Part shown: positions 10,971-23,489 of the stretch, piece after piece
How positions within the stretch are numbered: the stretch's first letter is position 1
Layout: every line of letters begins with the position of its first letter
DNA from: Centrapalus pauciflorus
Taxonomy: Eukaryota > Streptophyta > Magnoliopsida > Asterales > Asteraceae
Length of the DNA: 64,000 nt
Assembly (NCBI GenBank): GCA_020465985.1
Contig: JAANYP010005979.1
Coordinates: forward strand, 1 to 64,000
Reading direction: 5' to 3'
Notes under the pieces: model-generated
Told to the model about the DNA's origin: nothing
Databases searched by the model: none
Seen by the model: the letters and a program-made list of their open reading frames with translations, nothing else
Program-made: the position numbers and the translations under genes

Positions 10971-11611
10971 CTACTCTGGATTACGCATGCCATTTAGTTG
11001 AACTAACAACTCAAAACGTGATTTATCAAAAGATTTGGTAAATAAATCAGCATTATTATCTTCCGTTGCTAGTTTTACCAGCTTAATTAAATTCTTTTCA
11101 GCACAATCACGTATAAAATGGTGTCTTATGTCTATGTGCTTGGTTTTACTGTGTTTAACTAGATTATTGGTTATTGCCATAGTTGACTGGTTATCTATCC
11201 TAATAGAAGTATGAGTATAAGTCAAACCGTAATCCCGCAATTGTTGTTGTATCCACAAAACCTGTGAACAACAACTACCAGCAGCAACATATTCGGCCTC
11301 TCACGTTGACACGGCTACCGAAGTCTGTTTGTTGCATTGCAAGGAAACGAGTCTCCCTCCAAAGAACTGACAACCTCCAGTTGTTGATTTGCGATTCAAG
11401 CTGCATCCTCCATAGTCTGAATCTGTGAAAGCCTCCTATTCCAGAACACCATCCGCGTGATACCAAAGTCCCAGCTTCGGTTTTGACTTGAGGTATCTCA
11501 GAATCTGCTTCACATATTTCATGTGCATCTCTTTTCGATTAGCTTGAAATCTAGCACAAATACACACAACAAACATTATATCAGGTCTAGAAGTAGTTAA
11601 ATACATGAGTG
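10971..11611 (-). pseudogene. pol: Copia RNase H C-terminal fragment, cut by LTR b
   Basis: The last 95 residues are open (11258-10971): QQQLRDYGLTYTHTSIRIDN, then the copia signature KHSKTKHIDIRHHFIRDCAE, then DLFTKSFDKSRFELL. Upstream (11611-11259) the match continues through frameshifts, including the SLMYLT-like segment TLMYLTTSRPDIMF. It ends exactly at LTR b, where the intact homologue at 17395 continues into RT. This is the invaded end of the outer D element. Confidence 0.85.
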
Positions 11612-12215
11612 TGTAAGGTCTGCACAGTACGGATCTATATTGGCATGGCACCTGTCAACCAGTGCGAAATCCTCGTTAGCGGCTTGATGGATATATCACG
11701 CACACCAAAACACGAAGACTACCACGGTGATAGACGTACCACTCAGAACGCCCCGACACAATGATTATCTCCTCACGAAACTCTCTGATTGCAATCAAGT
11801 TCGAGATCGCCTTCTGCTAACCATCTGACCAATTCTGCAAAAATCTGATAATTAATCAAATTAACCCTTAATTATGCTGACAGATTCGAGTTTGTCTAGG
11901 ACAAAGTCGAATCTGGCCCAAGGTCTATTCGAATTTTTCCTCAATGACAAATTCGAATTTAGCCTAAATTCGAACCTCACCTTTCAAACTTATGTTTGAA
12001 CTTATGTTTTATCTTAAGTTCGAATTCATCTTTGAACTTTATGTTTGAACTTCTAGTAATACAATACACCAAGTTCAAACATACAAACAATCAATATCAA
12101 ACTCACATAATCAAACATTTATCAAACAGTTGTTAATATTCAATATCAAGTAAGTTGACTTACACAAAATGCTATCTAAACTTAGACTGCTATCGTCACA
12201 TAAGATGTACTAACA
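11612..12215 (-). repeat. LTR b of complex D (3' LTR of the inner element)
   Basis: 604 bases, TGTAAGGTC to ACTAACA in plus orientation. It differs from a and c at many shared positions, so it belongs to a different insertion. The five bases to its left (GAGTG, 11607-11611) would be the target duplication, but its partner has been lost. Confidence 0.9.
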
Positions 12216-12229
12216 GACTCCCCCTTGAT
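12216..12229 (-). promoter_or_regulatory. Polypurine tract before LTR b
   Basis: Element-sense CAAGGGGGAGTC immediately before the LTR, matching the tract beside LTR a. Confidence 0.85.
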
Positions 12230-12237
12230 GATAGCTT

Positions 12238-15025
12238 CTAACTTTTTACATTTTGTCTAATTACTTGAACCATATAGACTACTTCCTGCATATAACCTAT
12301 ATCTATACCTATTCTAACTATCTTCTGGAACTTCCTAGCTTCAGATCTCCATCCTTCGTGAAAGAAGATAGGCTGATCGTGTAGCTTCTTTAGGTAGTCC
12401 TTTGATAGATTTATTAAATGTAATGGATCATACACTCGCAAAATAACTTTGTCTTGAGTATCTTCCATCACGGCTTCAGCAGTTTCATTATCTACATACC
12501 ACCACTTCATGTTACTTAGAACATCTTGTGGAATCGTCTTCATAGGCACTTTCTTCCGACACTTTACAGGCTTGTACACCATTCTGGCCTAGGCCTACAT
12601 GTATGTGAATCAATCCTTGTCTCATCTTCCACTCTCTTTCCCATCCTAAGGTTGAGTCTTTCAAATTTTCCAGATCGGCCCTCCTTTCTGATAATCTTGG
12701 CTATAACCTCAGCATAAGGATCCTCCCCGATATTGATTAACTCTTTCCACGCCAACTCCTTTCCTTCTACCTTCGGCAATGTATTAAATACTCTGAGCGT
12801 CCGCCTAAGGTATTGAAGTCCATCTCTCCTTTTTAGAATGAATAGTTGTAGTTCTCTCTCCAAGAACCAGCTTATAATTCCACCTGAAAGATTCTCGGAG
12901 CCCGGTATTCTCATTCTTCTTTTCATCTTAGGCTCTGCCCTCTTTTCTTTCTTTCGGAACCGTAGATTCAACAGTTCAGCCCTAGATGGCTCTCTCTCAG
13001 CTTCCTCTATTTCAGAGTCTTCTACTGAGGCTAGCTTGTTCTCATCGATATCAATCACATTGTGATTGTCTTGCACATATAGCTCAGTGATAGTCTGTGA
13101 GTTTACGATCACCTCATCGACATTGTCATCTTCGTCTTCTATCACTTCATCATCTGATTTCCAATCAGCTATGTCCTCTGACACGAACTCTCCTTCCTCC
13201 AACTCTTCAATATCATCTTCAAAATCAAATTCTATATCTTCTTCTTCAATATCCATTGAAGCGTCAATCACCTTGCTCTTAATGGCTTTTGAGGAACTAG
13301 CCTCACCTCCTTCAACTCTTGACTGACTAGGCCCCCCCTGAACTTCAGCATGCTGAGCAGAAGAGAAATCTACTGGCTCACTATCTATTTGTGCATCGGG
13401 ATCATTGCCATCGTCATCTTCTCTTCTCATCTCCTGAGCATCTCTGCAGCTGGTCTCCCCCTGAGCCTTAAGATTTTTCATTAGCTGCTCGAGGAGGGAC
13501 CTCATGGTTCTGAGCTCAGCAGCCTGATCAACGAAAAATGTCTTCAATTCAATATTTTCTTTATCAATCTTTGCATTATGCTCTTGAAGTTCGCTGACTG
13601 CTTTTGTGAGTTGGAAGATTTGGACTGTCTGGAAGTCCACTTTGCTTCGCAGCTCTGAAAAACGTTGGTTGTCTGTGAAGGTGGATGAAGTGAATGGAAT
13701 TAATGTCATTGGTGACGGAGTGATTGAAGGTTGAACAGATGGTTGGGCGGATGGTTGAGCGGATGGTTGAGCGGATTGAATCTCAGGCTCTGAAACAGAA
13801 GCAGACGAAGCTCCCTGCATAAACCTGTGCCTTTTGGCCTTTTGCCTAGGCACCAAAGGAGCAGTTTCTTCAGCCTCAAAATCAGAGTCATCTTCATCTG
13901 AATCTCTGGCTGCTCTCTTTTCTGCCTCCCTGTCACTTACCACAATTCTGGATCCGTATGTGCCTATTCTGACAGCCGGATCAACAGACGGATTAACCGA
14001 TTCAACATCTGCTGCTTCTACCTCTATTTCTTCAGCTTCTTCTGATGACGACTCAGAGGTGGTCACTGCTTGACCCTCTACCTCTGGCTGATATTCATCA
14101 ATTTCGCGTATAAGGTCATCAAAACTAGCAGGAGGCTCTAAGATTGTATCAACTAGGTCAGCTGTAATCTCTTCTTGGGCCTGAGTCCCCTGTGCCTGGA
14201 TCTCCTCCAGAGTATCCATTCGAGGATCTACTACTGGTGGCACGCCAGAAGGACCCGCAGCGTCCAATGACGGACCTGCTTCGCCTGACTCTTGAACCCT
14301 GCTAGAGCTTGGCCTTGAAGCCTGAGTCGATCTAACTTGAGTTCTTGGCCTCCTTCTTTGTTGTACTGGAAGACGTTGCTGTTGCTGAGGTTGTTGTCGC
14401 TGCTGTTGTACTTGCTGCGACTGCGGTCCTTCCCCAGCCCAGTTCATACCCTCCGGGGCTTCGAAATCTGGATTTACCACGACACCAAAAAAAGGTGCAT
14501 CCAGTGGTCTAAGCACGTCAGCCCTACGGGCATTGTGCGATTGACAATCAGCAAAAATTCTCTTATCGATAACAGCGACACTGAATATCTGGCAACTGCG
14601 GCAGGTTGGGCAAAAAATGTCGAATCAGCATCATTACAAACCTCGGATACATCAGAAACCTTTCCCGTGCTGGAACAGCTATTTGATGAACAAACTCCGC
14701 AAAGAACATCTCGGACTAGCTGAATTGCTTATTATAAACCAATGCGATCATTGTCAACTGCATCTTTGACACGATATAGTCAAACCACACCATAAAGACA
14801 TGTGCAAGGTACCTCCATTGGCCTATGAGACCACTCTTCATGTATGACGCTTTAGCTATATCCAGAACATACCCCATCCTTTTAAAGGCTTCTTGCCTTA
14901 CTTCCGATGTGAAGTCAATAGGCCCAGCTTCCTGTTCTACCGATCCCAGCTGCAAAAATCTTCGAAGCATATCTGCAGAAAATACAAGGGGCTGCCCGAC
15001 GATTTATGTCTTTAATACCGTCGGC
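12238..15025 (-). pseudogene. Post-RNase H ORF, copy 2 (N-terminus deleted)
   Basis: Same protein family as copy 1. The longest open piece is 650 codons (14516-12564) and shows the middle and C-terminal architecture without a break: Gln-rich linker (QQVQQQRQQPQQQQ), Pro/Ser region, acidic stretch, repeated Ser-Ala-Gln-Pro units, coiled coil (SKVDFQTVQIFQLTKAVSEL), second acidic block (EEEDIEFDFEDDIEELEEG), then ISWFLERELQLFILKR. The final domain continues in another frame (12582-12238, SNMKWWYVDNETAEAV). Upstream, 14970-14716 carries YMKSGLIGQWRYLAHV. The first roughly 150 codons are gone: at about 15025-15031 the coding sequence joins directly to spacer that in copy 1 lies beyond the start codon. 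No membrane segment is seen. Function unknown. Confidence 0.8.
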
Positions 15026-15030
15026 ACTTT

Positions 15031-16755
15031 CAAACACAAATCCAAGATTTTAAACCGTATTAGACTTAGAAAATAACATTCACTAGTCCTAGTAAGTTCT
15101 AATTGAAGATATATGTTACTTATTTGAAGTCACCGGTTAAATTTTGGGATTTTGAATCACAAAGTTCAAAACCCTTAAAACTTCAAAATGAGTCGATTTT
15201 TGCTAAAATTGAGTCCTAAACTTCCTAAATCTTGTATAATAATGATGATTATACCTAGATTTGGTTATAGAATCGAACCCAAGGAACAAAACTTCGAGGA
15301 AAAGTTGAAAATTCGAAACGGTAAACTCGAAGGAATAAGTTCGAAATCGCTCAGAGGTAAGTTCGAAGGGCTAAACTCAAAGGTAGGTGACAATGAATGT
15401 TCACTGTTGACCTATATATACTAACCACCTTCGAACTTGCATTAAATTCGTAATTACTGACAATTTCGAATGTGAATTCGACTTTGTCATAAATTCGAAT
15501 TTAAATGAAAATTTTGAATAAAATAAAATAAAATGAAATAAAAATGCATCATCAGTAACTTTGACCTTTTTCATAAATAAAATAAAATAGAATAAAATAA
15601 AATAAAGTAAAATAAAATAAAATAAACCTAAATTTTGAACAAAATTTAAACTTAAATTAATCTACAATACTTTGAAATTTACAACCTATACTTAACACTT
15701 AACAGAATATTTTTGGCGAGAAAGTCAAAGAAAGGTTCAATCAGATAGCGTTGTCAAATACGCACTTTCAGTATCTTACTTTCACACTTAGGAATTTTTT
15801 ATTCCTTTGATTGTTTGTCGTGACACACATTTCTATGAGATTGTTGGTATTATTTTCCCTTTAAACATTTTACACTTTGGAATATCCCTTGGCCTTTTTA
15901 TTTATCAAGAAATTACCTTACGTGACTAATACTTAGACATACTTTTATGATCAAGGCATACACACAATGATTATAACTTTTCGGTATTGCAAATTTTCTT
16001 TAAAAGGAAAGCATCGGACACAGTTCTGTATTTACATACAACAGAGTGTCTTAGTTTGTCTTAAAGTTTATTTTAAAGCTAGCAAGACAGCGGTGACAGG
16101 TCTGTACCGACGTACAACAAAGCGACTTATCTTGCTAACTCGAGTCAAACCAGATGGAACAGGACTGTACTTACGTACAACAGAGTTACTTGTTTTGACT
16201 CTCAATTCAGTTTCATGATTTTTCTTTTCTTTTCTTTTCTTTAAGATGTATCTGATGTTGCTATACATCCCCCAGAAAATTTGCATACCTCATTTAGAAT
16301 CAATGTCTGTGTGTCTCTAACATAAAAATTAAGACCATTTGGTCATACATCTAAGTTAGTGACCCGTCTAACTTTTTCTTGAATATTTTATTAGCCTTGA
16401 GACTCCCTTTGTGTATTATGCCTACCAACATATCAAACTAAATAATGTATAACACTTAGAATTTTAGGTGCATTATGTGTGAAAGCTTAACACTTAGAGA
16501 TTGTAACGACTGTGCTAATTTTCGTCACTTTGAACCTATGTATCTAAGACTTAACTTATTTTCTGATATTCTCTTTTTTTGAATTTTTTTTAAAGGTTTT
16601 CTCTCTTTTTTCTATTGTTTTTCATAAATAAGAGTAAGGAAATATACTAAACTACTAACTTACTGTAAAAGGAAATTTTTTTAAGCTACTAAACATACTA
16701 TAAAAAGAAAGAAATTCTACTGCTATAAAAAGAAATAAATTCTACTAAGGTCAAT
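15031..16755 (-). other. Noncoding spacer between RNase H and the post-pol ORF, copy 2
   Basis: Homologous to 8856-10970. It holds AAAATA-type A-rich runs (about 15505-15630), TTCGAA motifs (15270-15480) and the hairpin cassette (16017-16201). No gene is supported; the open frames over it are not conserved between copies. Confidence 0.75.
16017..16201 (-). other. Three-hairpin cassette, copy 2
   Basis: Stems at 16017-16021 with 16046-16050, 16077-16087 with 16130-16140, and 16142-16150 with 16192-16201. Same order, spacing and TGTAY/RTACA cores as copy 1. Here the third hairpin has a fully paired GTAC core where copy 1 has a mismatch. Confidence 0.7.
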
Positions 16756-18668
16756 TTACTCTGGATTACGCATTCCGTTTAGTTGAACTAACAACTCAAA
16801 ACGTGACTTATCAAAAGCTTTGGTAAATAAATCGACATTATTATCTTCCGTTGCCACTTTTACCAGCTTAATTAAATTATTTTCAGCACAATCACGTATA
16901 AAGTGGTGTCTTATGTCTATGTGAGTGGTTTTACTGTGTTTAACTGGATTATTAGTTATTGCTATAATTGACTGGTTATCAATCCTAATAGGAGTATGAG
17001 TATAAGTCAAACTGTAATCCTGCAATTGTTGTTGTATCCACAGAACCTGTGAACAACAACTACCAGCAGCAACGTATTCAGCCTCGCACGTTGACACGGC
17101 TACTGAAGTCTGTTTCTTGCATTGCCAGGAAACGAGTCTCCCTCCAAGGAACTGACAACCTCCAGTTGTTGACTTGTGATTCAAGCTGTATCCTCCATAG
17201 TCTGAATCCGTGAACGCCTCGAATTCTAGATCACCATTAGCGTGATACAAAAGTCCCAGCTTCAGTTTCGACTTGAGGTGTCTCAGAATCCGCTTCACAG
17301 CTTTCATGTGCATCTATTTTAGATTAGCTTGAAACTTAGCACAAATACACACAGCAAACATTATGTCAGGTCTAGAAGCAGTTAAATACATGAGTGACCC
17401 AGTCATGGCCCGATATAACGTCGGATCCACATCGGTATCACTTTATGTACCCGGTCCGAGATTATGATTCATTTGAATCGGCGTGCTGAAGTGAGCTGTC
17501 AGCTTGGTTCCTTCCATCCCGAAGCGCTCTAATATGTCGTAGACATACTTCGTCTGATGAATAAACATGCCCTCCTTCCTCTGTTCGACTTGCAAACCCA
17601 AAAAGAAGTTTAACTCACCCATCGACGTACACTTGTACCAAGATGAAATGTTCACCTTTTCTATTTACGAACAGCGTACTATCTATTCTCCCTCTTTCAA
17701 ACCCGTTGTGTAAAAGATGATTAGATAGAGTCTCGTACCACGCCCTTGGTGCTTGATGTAGTCCATACAAAGCCTTATCTAATCGATACACTCTGTCTGG
17801 ATACTTCGGATCTGTAAACCAGGGCGGCTGTTCCACATACACCAGTTCCTTCACTTTCCCATAAAAGAAAAGCACTCTTTACCTCAAGTTGATAAACCTT
17901 AAGACCTTTGAAGGAAGCAAAAGCTAGAAACAAACAGATTGCTTCAAGCCTGGCCACTGGCGCGAACTCCTCATTGTAATCGATTCCTTTCTCTTGGTTG
18001 AAACCCTTTACCGCAAGCCTTGCCTTGTTGCGAGTCACTATACCTCGATCATCTCTCTTGCACTTAAAAACCCACTTGGTTCCTATTGCAACTTCTCCAC
18101 GAGGTAACGGAACTAACTCCCACACTACAAGTTTCCTAAACTGTGACAGTTCTTCCTGCATCGTTTCAACCCAAGAGTTGTCTTTCAGTGCCATTTGCAC
18201 ATTCTTCGGCTCTACTTGCGAAATGAAACATGAGTAGAGGCAAGTATGAAAGGCCTCGGATTCATTGATCATTGACAACAGCACTGTGTTGTTATTCAAA
18301 GTACTCATAGTCCTCACACCAACATTAGGATTTCCTATGATACTCTCAATAGGATGATTCTTATTAATCCTAAACGTTTCTATCTCGTGAACCCTAAGAT
18401 TATCTCCCAAATTTGATCCTATCTCTCCTAACGGGGGAACGACTTCAGACTCTACATTTTCTTCCTCATGGACACTGTCTTCAGAGTTAGAACTTGTTGT
18501 CTGATTTTCGTCTGTAGGAGATTCAGAACCATTTTCTACTTGAGATCTATCTTCAGTTGTTGTAGGCTCGGAAGTTGATGGTAAGGTGGTCCTCAAAAAA
18601 CTTTTACCCTCGTCATTCAGATTTAATGACGACAAGTCTTGTTCGATTGTACCTGCATTTCCATCCAA
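16756..18668 (-). pseudogene. pol: Copia reverse transcriptase and RNase H (RT active site deleted)
   Basis: In element sense an acidic/Ser linker (DEEGKSF to NVESEVVPPL region) leads into RT: LKDNSWVETMQEELSQF, IGTKWVFKCKRD, KGFNQEKGIDYNEEFAPVAR, then after a frameshift EQPPWFTDPKYPDRVYRLDK and YGLHQAPRAWYETL. At the catalytic YVDD box the sequence reads YVDG and about 83 bases are missing compared with element C (junction near 17618-17623), which removes the second Asp and shifts the frame. RNase H is largely open (17313-16756): EFEAFTDSDYGGYSLNHKST, VAVSTCEAEYVAAGSC, HIDIRHHFIRDCAEN, DLFTKAFDKSRFELL. The enzyme cannot be active. Its end, MRNPE followed by a stop, matches the fragment at 10971. 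Confidence 0.9.
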
Positions 18669-20029
18669 AGGAATGTTAAATGATTAAAACAATTTGTCAT
18701 AATCAAAATTCCATTCCGGACCAGTTTGGGGTTCCTGTGTATAACTTGTGACATCAATGTTATACACAATCTCTACTGTACCATTTGATTTGTTAAAAAA
18801 CCCGTTTGTTTGGTGAGTTGGGCATATAACCTAGGAAATATCCTCTGTCAGCCTTTTCACCAAACTTAGGTTGATGTTTTGTTTTCATTAACGTACATGG
18901 TACCCCAAATGGTTCGAAGCCAGTTAAATTTGGTGGCCTTTTATTCAAAACTTCATAACAGGTTTAGTTCAATGATTTGATAGTAAGGATTCGGTCTAAA
19001 ACATGGCACGCGGTATTCACTGCCTCCCCCCAAAACATGGTAGGAAGCTTTGAATTCGAAAGCATGGTCCTTGCTACCTCAATCAAAGTCCTGTTTTTTC
19101 GTTCTACCACCCCATTTTGTTGTGACTCATATGGTTCACTTAATTGATGCACCATGCCCTTTGATAGGCAATACACACCAATAACCGTGTTTTTAAATTC
19201 TGTTTCGTTATCACTCCTGATTCATTTAACCCGCATCCCGTATGAGTTTTCCACTTGGTCTAAGAACCCGATTAGCTTGGCAGCCGTCTCGTCCTTTGTA
19301 CCTAAAAAAAACCCAAGAAAAACGTGAGTAATCATCAGTAATAACCAAACAATACCAACTACCACCTATGCTCCGTTTGTTGATTGGTCCGAACAGGTCC
19401 ATATGCAATAAATTGAACGTGGCAGCTATTGAGTTCTGCGCTTTGGACTTGTGTGCTTTCTTGTGTTGTTTGCCTTTCTTGCACGGTAGACACTTGTCCT
19501 CGAACGGAAACCTCTTCATCGGAATACCTTGCACCAATCCATTTTTAGTAATGTAATTCATCTTTCTTTGGTGTAGATGTGCCATGCGTCTGTGCCATAA
19601 AACCGATTCAGTCTCTGAAGCTTTTGATAGTAGACAAATTGGTCCCATCGAAGATTCCAGCTTGTTCATGTCGAGCATGTACAGCTCATTCTTCCTTGGA
19701 GCCCTCATCAGTACCCATTCTTCAGGTACTTTAAATCCCGGTTTCAGCACTAACGCCTTAGTATCAATGAAAAGTACTTAGTTCTTCTTATCACAGATTT
19801 GAGATACACTAATGAGATTGTGAACCAGTTTATCAACGTGATAAACTTAATCCAGTTTGATAGTCTCATTAGTGACCACTCCAGTACCGGAGATATTTCC
19901 TCCCTTATTTCCAGCGAACGATACAAATCCCCTATCCCCTCCCTTGAAGTCTGCGAGTAGACTGACGTGCCTGGAGCAACCACTGTCGACGAACCACTTG
20001 TTGTTTGGACCTGTAGTTATCTCCTGCAC
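18669..20029 (-). pseudogene. pol: Copia protease and integrase, broken
   Basis: The protease starts around 20029 with WFVDSGCSRH (catalytic DSG), followed by FVSFAGNKGG and, past a frameshift, LISV-like segments. The pre-integrase zinc region (19750 on) has WHRRMAHLH and CLPCKKGKQHKK (His/Cys ligands). The integrase core has LLHMDLFGPINKRS (first Asp), a second-Asp region RSDNETEF near 19200 in another frame, and QQNGVVERKNRTLIEVARTM (catalytic Glu) at 19176-18964. It then runs through a degraded C-terminal region to the RT linker at 18668. Frameshifts lie near 19850, 19290 and 18970. The order protease-integrase before RT identifies Ty1/copia. Confidence 0.88.
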
Positions 20030-20044
20030 ATGAAAGAAAAGAGG

Positions 20045-22900
20045 TTAGTTATCACGGGGAACCCAAGCCATAACTGACTTGGTAATACCATTCTCGTCCA
20101 CATACTTGAACTCTTTCAAATACCCATCTCTCCTTTCGGGTGACTTGGGTTTTTTATTTAGAACCTGTTGTGGTGCAGAGTGATTTAAGTTCACTCTCGG
20201 CCTTTGTGTTGGCATTTGATGTAGAGCTTTTGAATAGTTTCGATTATAAGGCATTTCCGATTGATATCCCTGAGCTCTACCTGGTATTTGTTGTCATACA
20301 GGAGTGTGTGACCTAACCGGAGTGTAAGCTCTGCTAGGTGTATGACTCCTATAATTCTGTTGCGGTCCTGACCTAGATTGATTAGTGACTCTATTTGGTG
20401 AATTAGTCCTAATCACTTCTTTGGGTCGACCTGACACAGGTATTTGTTTCACAACAGATTTTGGTGCGGCTTGCACAGTTTTCTCGGTATTATGAGAACT
20501 ACTTGTGCTTGCAACACTTGTAGAAGGCTTATGTTGTTCTGGCTTTCCAGTTTTAGTTGTAGAGTCTACTTTCCTATGTGGGCAACTAGAAGCAACATGT
20601 GTCCTTTCATGACGTCTAAAGCAAGACATTTTGTCAATCGACTTCTTATGTGTGCCCTTTGACTTAGCTGTCTCACTAGTGTCTTGTTCTTTAGTCTCAA
20701 CTATAGTGACTTGTTCCTCCTGTTGATCATTAAAGTCAATTTTGGCTTGTCCTACAGCCTTATCACTAGAGGATGGCACAAATTTGACCTTCTTAATCTT
20801 GACATTATTACTAGTCACCTTAGTTTCTTTATCCTTAACTGGTTCAGACATAGGTTCAGGTGCTACCTCTGATTCAACTGGTTTTTCAGTTTTCTCCTGA
20901 GGTTGAGGTACATGGTTATCATTGAAAGGTGGAGGACTCTAATTATATCCTAAACCTACAGATTTCTTAGACTGACGCTGTGCAACTAAGATCTTCCCTA
21001 GGTTGAGTGATGAGTTCCTAAACTTTTCCAGTTTACTATTCACCTCAGCTACCTTAACCTTAGATTTAGCTAGCTCTATCTCTTTGATCTTAAGCTCTTT
21101 GGTCAATGCCTCAACATGTTCATACATCAGTTCTATTCTAACACACTGCTCACTCAGCTTGTTTTTCAGAACTATGACATCTTGTGTATCTGCCTTAAGC
21201 TTATTCCTAAGGTCTTCCTTTATATCTAATAGGCTAGCATTGTCTAATTTTAAGGATTCATTCTGAGCAGTTATAATTTGATGTGATTCTGGGAGTAAGT
21301 TTAATTTATCATTAGACGTAGCACACAAAGTACATAAATCACCGAAATTAGAGAAGTTCAGAATTACCTTGGCGTTATCTGACTCCACGTTGGCCATCTG
21401 TGCGGCGAACTCCAGAATCGTCTGATCTTCTGACTTTTCTACCAACATAGGACTGCTATCATTCTGATTGATGTCCTTTGTTTGTTCCTCTGCTCCGACA
21501 CTTCCAGTCTCCGTGACTTCAGCCGTAAAGGCTCTAGCGTTGGACTGTGGATGTGTACTCCAGTGATATGTTCCATCGTGCTGTCTATCAGATGTGAACA
21601 GACCAGCTATATTTTCCTGACTGCTTGAACTACCCTGCTGATATCTCCCTTGAGATTGATTCTGGTACTGGTTCTGGTAGTTGTCGACTTTAGGTCTTTG
21701 ACACTCTCTAGCGAAGTGTCCTAACCCTTGGCAGTTGTAACATTTAACTTTGGATTTATCAAACCCAATGTTATTGTTACTGACATTGAGATTTCTGCCC
21801 GTCCTCTTGATGAATCTTTTAACTCACTGAGTTACCATGGCCAGTTGCCATTGCAGATCCATCTCCTCTAAATCATCAGGGTCCACCTGATCATAATCCT
21901 CATCCCATAGCGCAGGATCGTTGATTTTCCCTTGAACGCAATTGCCATAGGCGGCCACAAATGAAGCTAACAGATTTAGATGGTCTTCAACTGATTTTGC
22001 GCTCATCAACATCTTTTAATACGCTTGAGATGTAGATGTAGACTGAGATTGCTTGTCTTCTGGTCTAGAAAAACCTATGAAAGCCCTGCTCACTGAGTCT
22101 TCTGCTTCAACCGGAGTCGATGATTCTCCTGAAAAGAATGCTGTAGCCGACTTCACGTCACTTGCCCCTGAAGGTTTGGACTTTCCAAAAGACATATCCG
22201 GATCTTGTACCTGGTCATAATCCAGTTCCTTCTTCAGCAATTCAAAGTTATAGGCCGTCAGCGTTCCTATGACATTTTCTAGAGTTAGAGTATAGAACTT
22301 GTCTTCATTATGTTTTATCAGCGCCGCATACATTTCCCATTAAGCTGGTAAAGCATCTAGAATTTTGACAATCTTCTCTGACTCACTGTACTCGACGTCG
22401 TGGTTGTCTAACTCAGTTAATAAATGATAGAATCTGGTAATTGTCTCATCCAGCTTTTCGTTCTTCAAAGCTTTGAATATCGCGAACTGCTGTTTGAGCA
22501 TTTCCATTCTATTTTTCCTCACCGTAGGATTTCCCTCACACCTTTTCTCAAGTGCATCCCACAATTCCTTTGTTGTGCGTTGATTGCGAAATGTGTGCAA
22601 GATCTCCTGAGGTAACGCCATTCTAATGATCGAGAATGCAAAGTTCTCGGCCTCATAAAGCTTCTTATCATCATCTTTCATCTTCTGATATGACAAGACA
22701 CGTTGACGGCCTTCAACCTCTGTAGTAGGAGGAACATATCCCTCGTCAATACATATCCACATCCTCATGTCATTAAATCTAGCGAAGTCGGCGAACCTAT
22801 CCTTCCACCAATAATAATCCTCCAATTTCATCAACATTGGTGGAGAATTTGCTTTTCCGACCTCGTGGTCCATCTCAATTAACCTTTGAAGACTTGTCAT
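20045..22900 (-). pseudogene. gag: Copia gag with two zinc-knuckle regions and a coiled coil
   Basis: The start is placed at the ATG at 22900 (MTSLQRLIEMDHEV), the counterpart of the C start, although the frame is open to 22924. The gag domain follows (YYWWKDRFADF, MRMWICIDEGYVPP, KELWDALEKRCEGNP, ETITRFYHLLTELDNH). A TAA replaces a Gln codon near 22340, and there are further stops near 22014 and 21822. A good CX2CX4HX4C knuckle (CYNCQGLGHFAREC) is at 21742-21701. A roughly 170-residue coiled coil (21448-20939, ELMYEHVEALTKELKIKE) precedes a second, decayed knuckle (CFRRHERTHVASSC, 20851-20294 frame), then a basic Ser/Thr/Pro-rich tail up to the protease. I recall this knuckle-coil-knuckle layout from Asteraceae copia proteins. 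Confidence 0.87.
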
Positions 22901-23474
22901 TGTTTCAAAAATTTTTGAATTCAAACTTAATTAATTTAATTCGAAGTTAATTTATATTAACTCTTTCGAACCTGAGTAAGTTCAAATTTAAATAATTTTA
23001 AACCTGTTTGGAATTAAATTCGAAAATAAGTTTGAAGTCCAACTAAAATCGAAATAGATGACAAATTCGAAGGTTAGACGAAATTCGAAATCCTTAAATT
23101 CGAATTTAAAGGAAACTTGAAACTGAGCAAATTCGAAGTGGCCAAAATCGAATCAAACCCTAAGGAACTTCGAAAGGAGCGTATTTTGCAGACAAACTCG
23201 AAATTTGAGTAAACCCTAATACCCCCTTGATGTTCGAGCGCCGCAAGTTTGAAACACGGCTAAAAGTTTGAAGTTTTCAAGTTTTCAAATTAAACCAAAG
23301 TTTTTAGGCTTAAAAACATTGATTTCGATCAAAAAGATGAACTTTTCTGAACTTTTTCCCGATATCTTACATGATAAACTCGAAATATATCCAAAAACGT
23401 GATTTGAACCATCCAAAACGTCAAGAAACCACAGATGTTTCTAGTGAACACGTAGAACACCACGAACACACAAT
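22901..23474 (-). other. Untranslated leader of complex D
   Basis: Between PBS and gag, no gene. 22920-23200 is rich in TTCGAA/TCGAAAT motifs, like the C leader at 4130-4460. Confidence 0.7.
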
Positions 23475-23487
23475 GTCTCTGATACCA
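23475..23487 (-). promoter_or_regulatory. Primer-binding site of complex D
   Basis: Minus-strand TGGTATCAGAGAC, initiator tRNA-Met type, two bases inside LTR c. Confidence 0.9.
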
Positions 23488-23489
23488 CT

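Noticed and set aside
11607..11611. GAGTG as a target duplication for LTR b
   Set aside because: No matching partner at the other end; the counterpart was lost or never existed, so it is not called as a feature.
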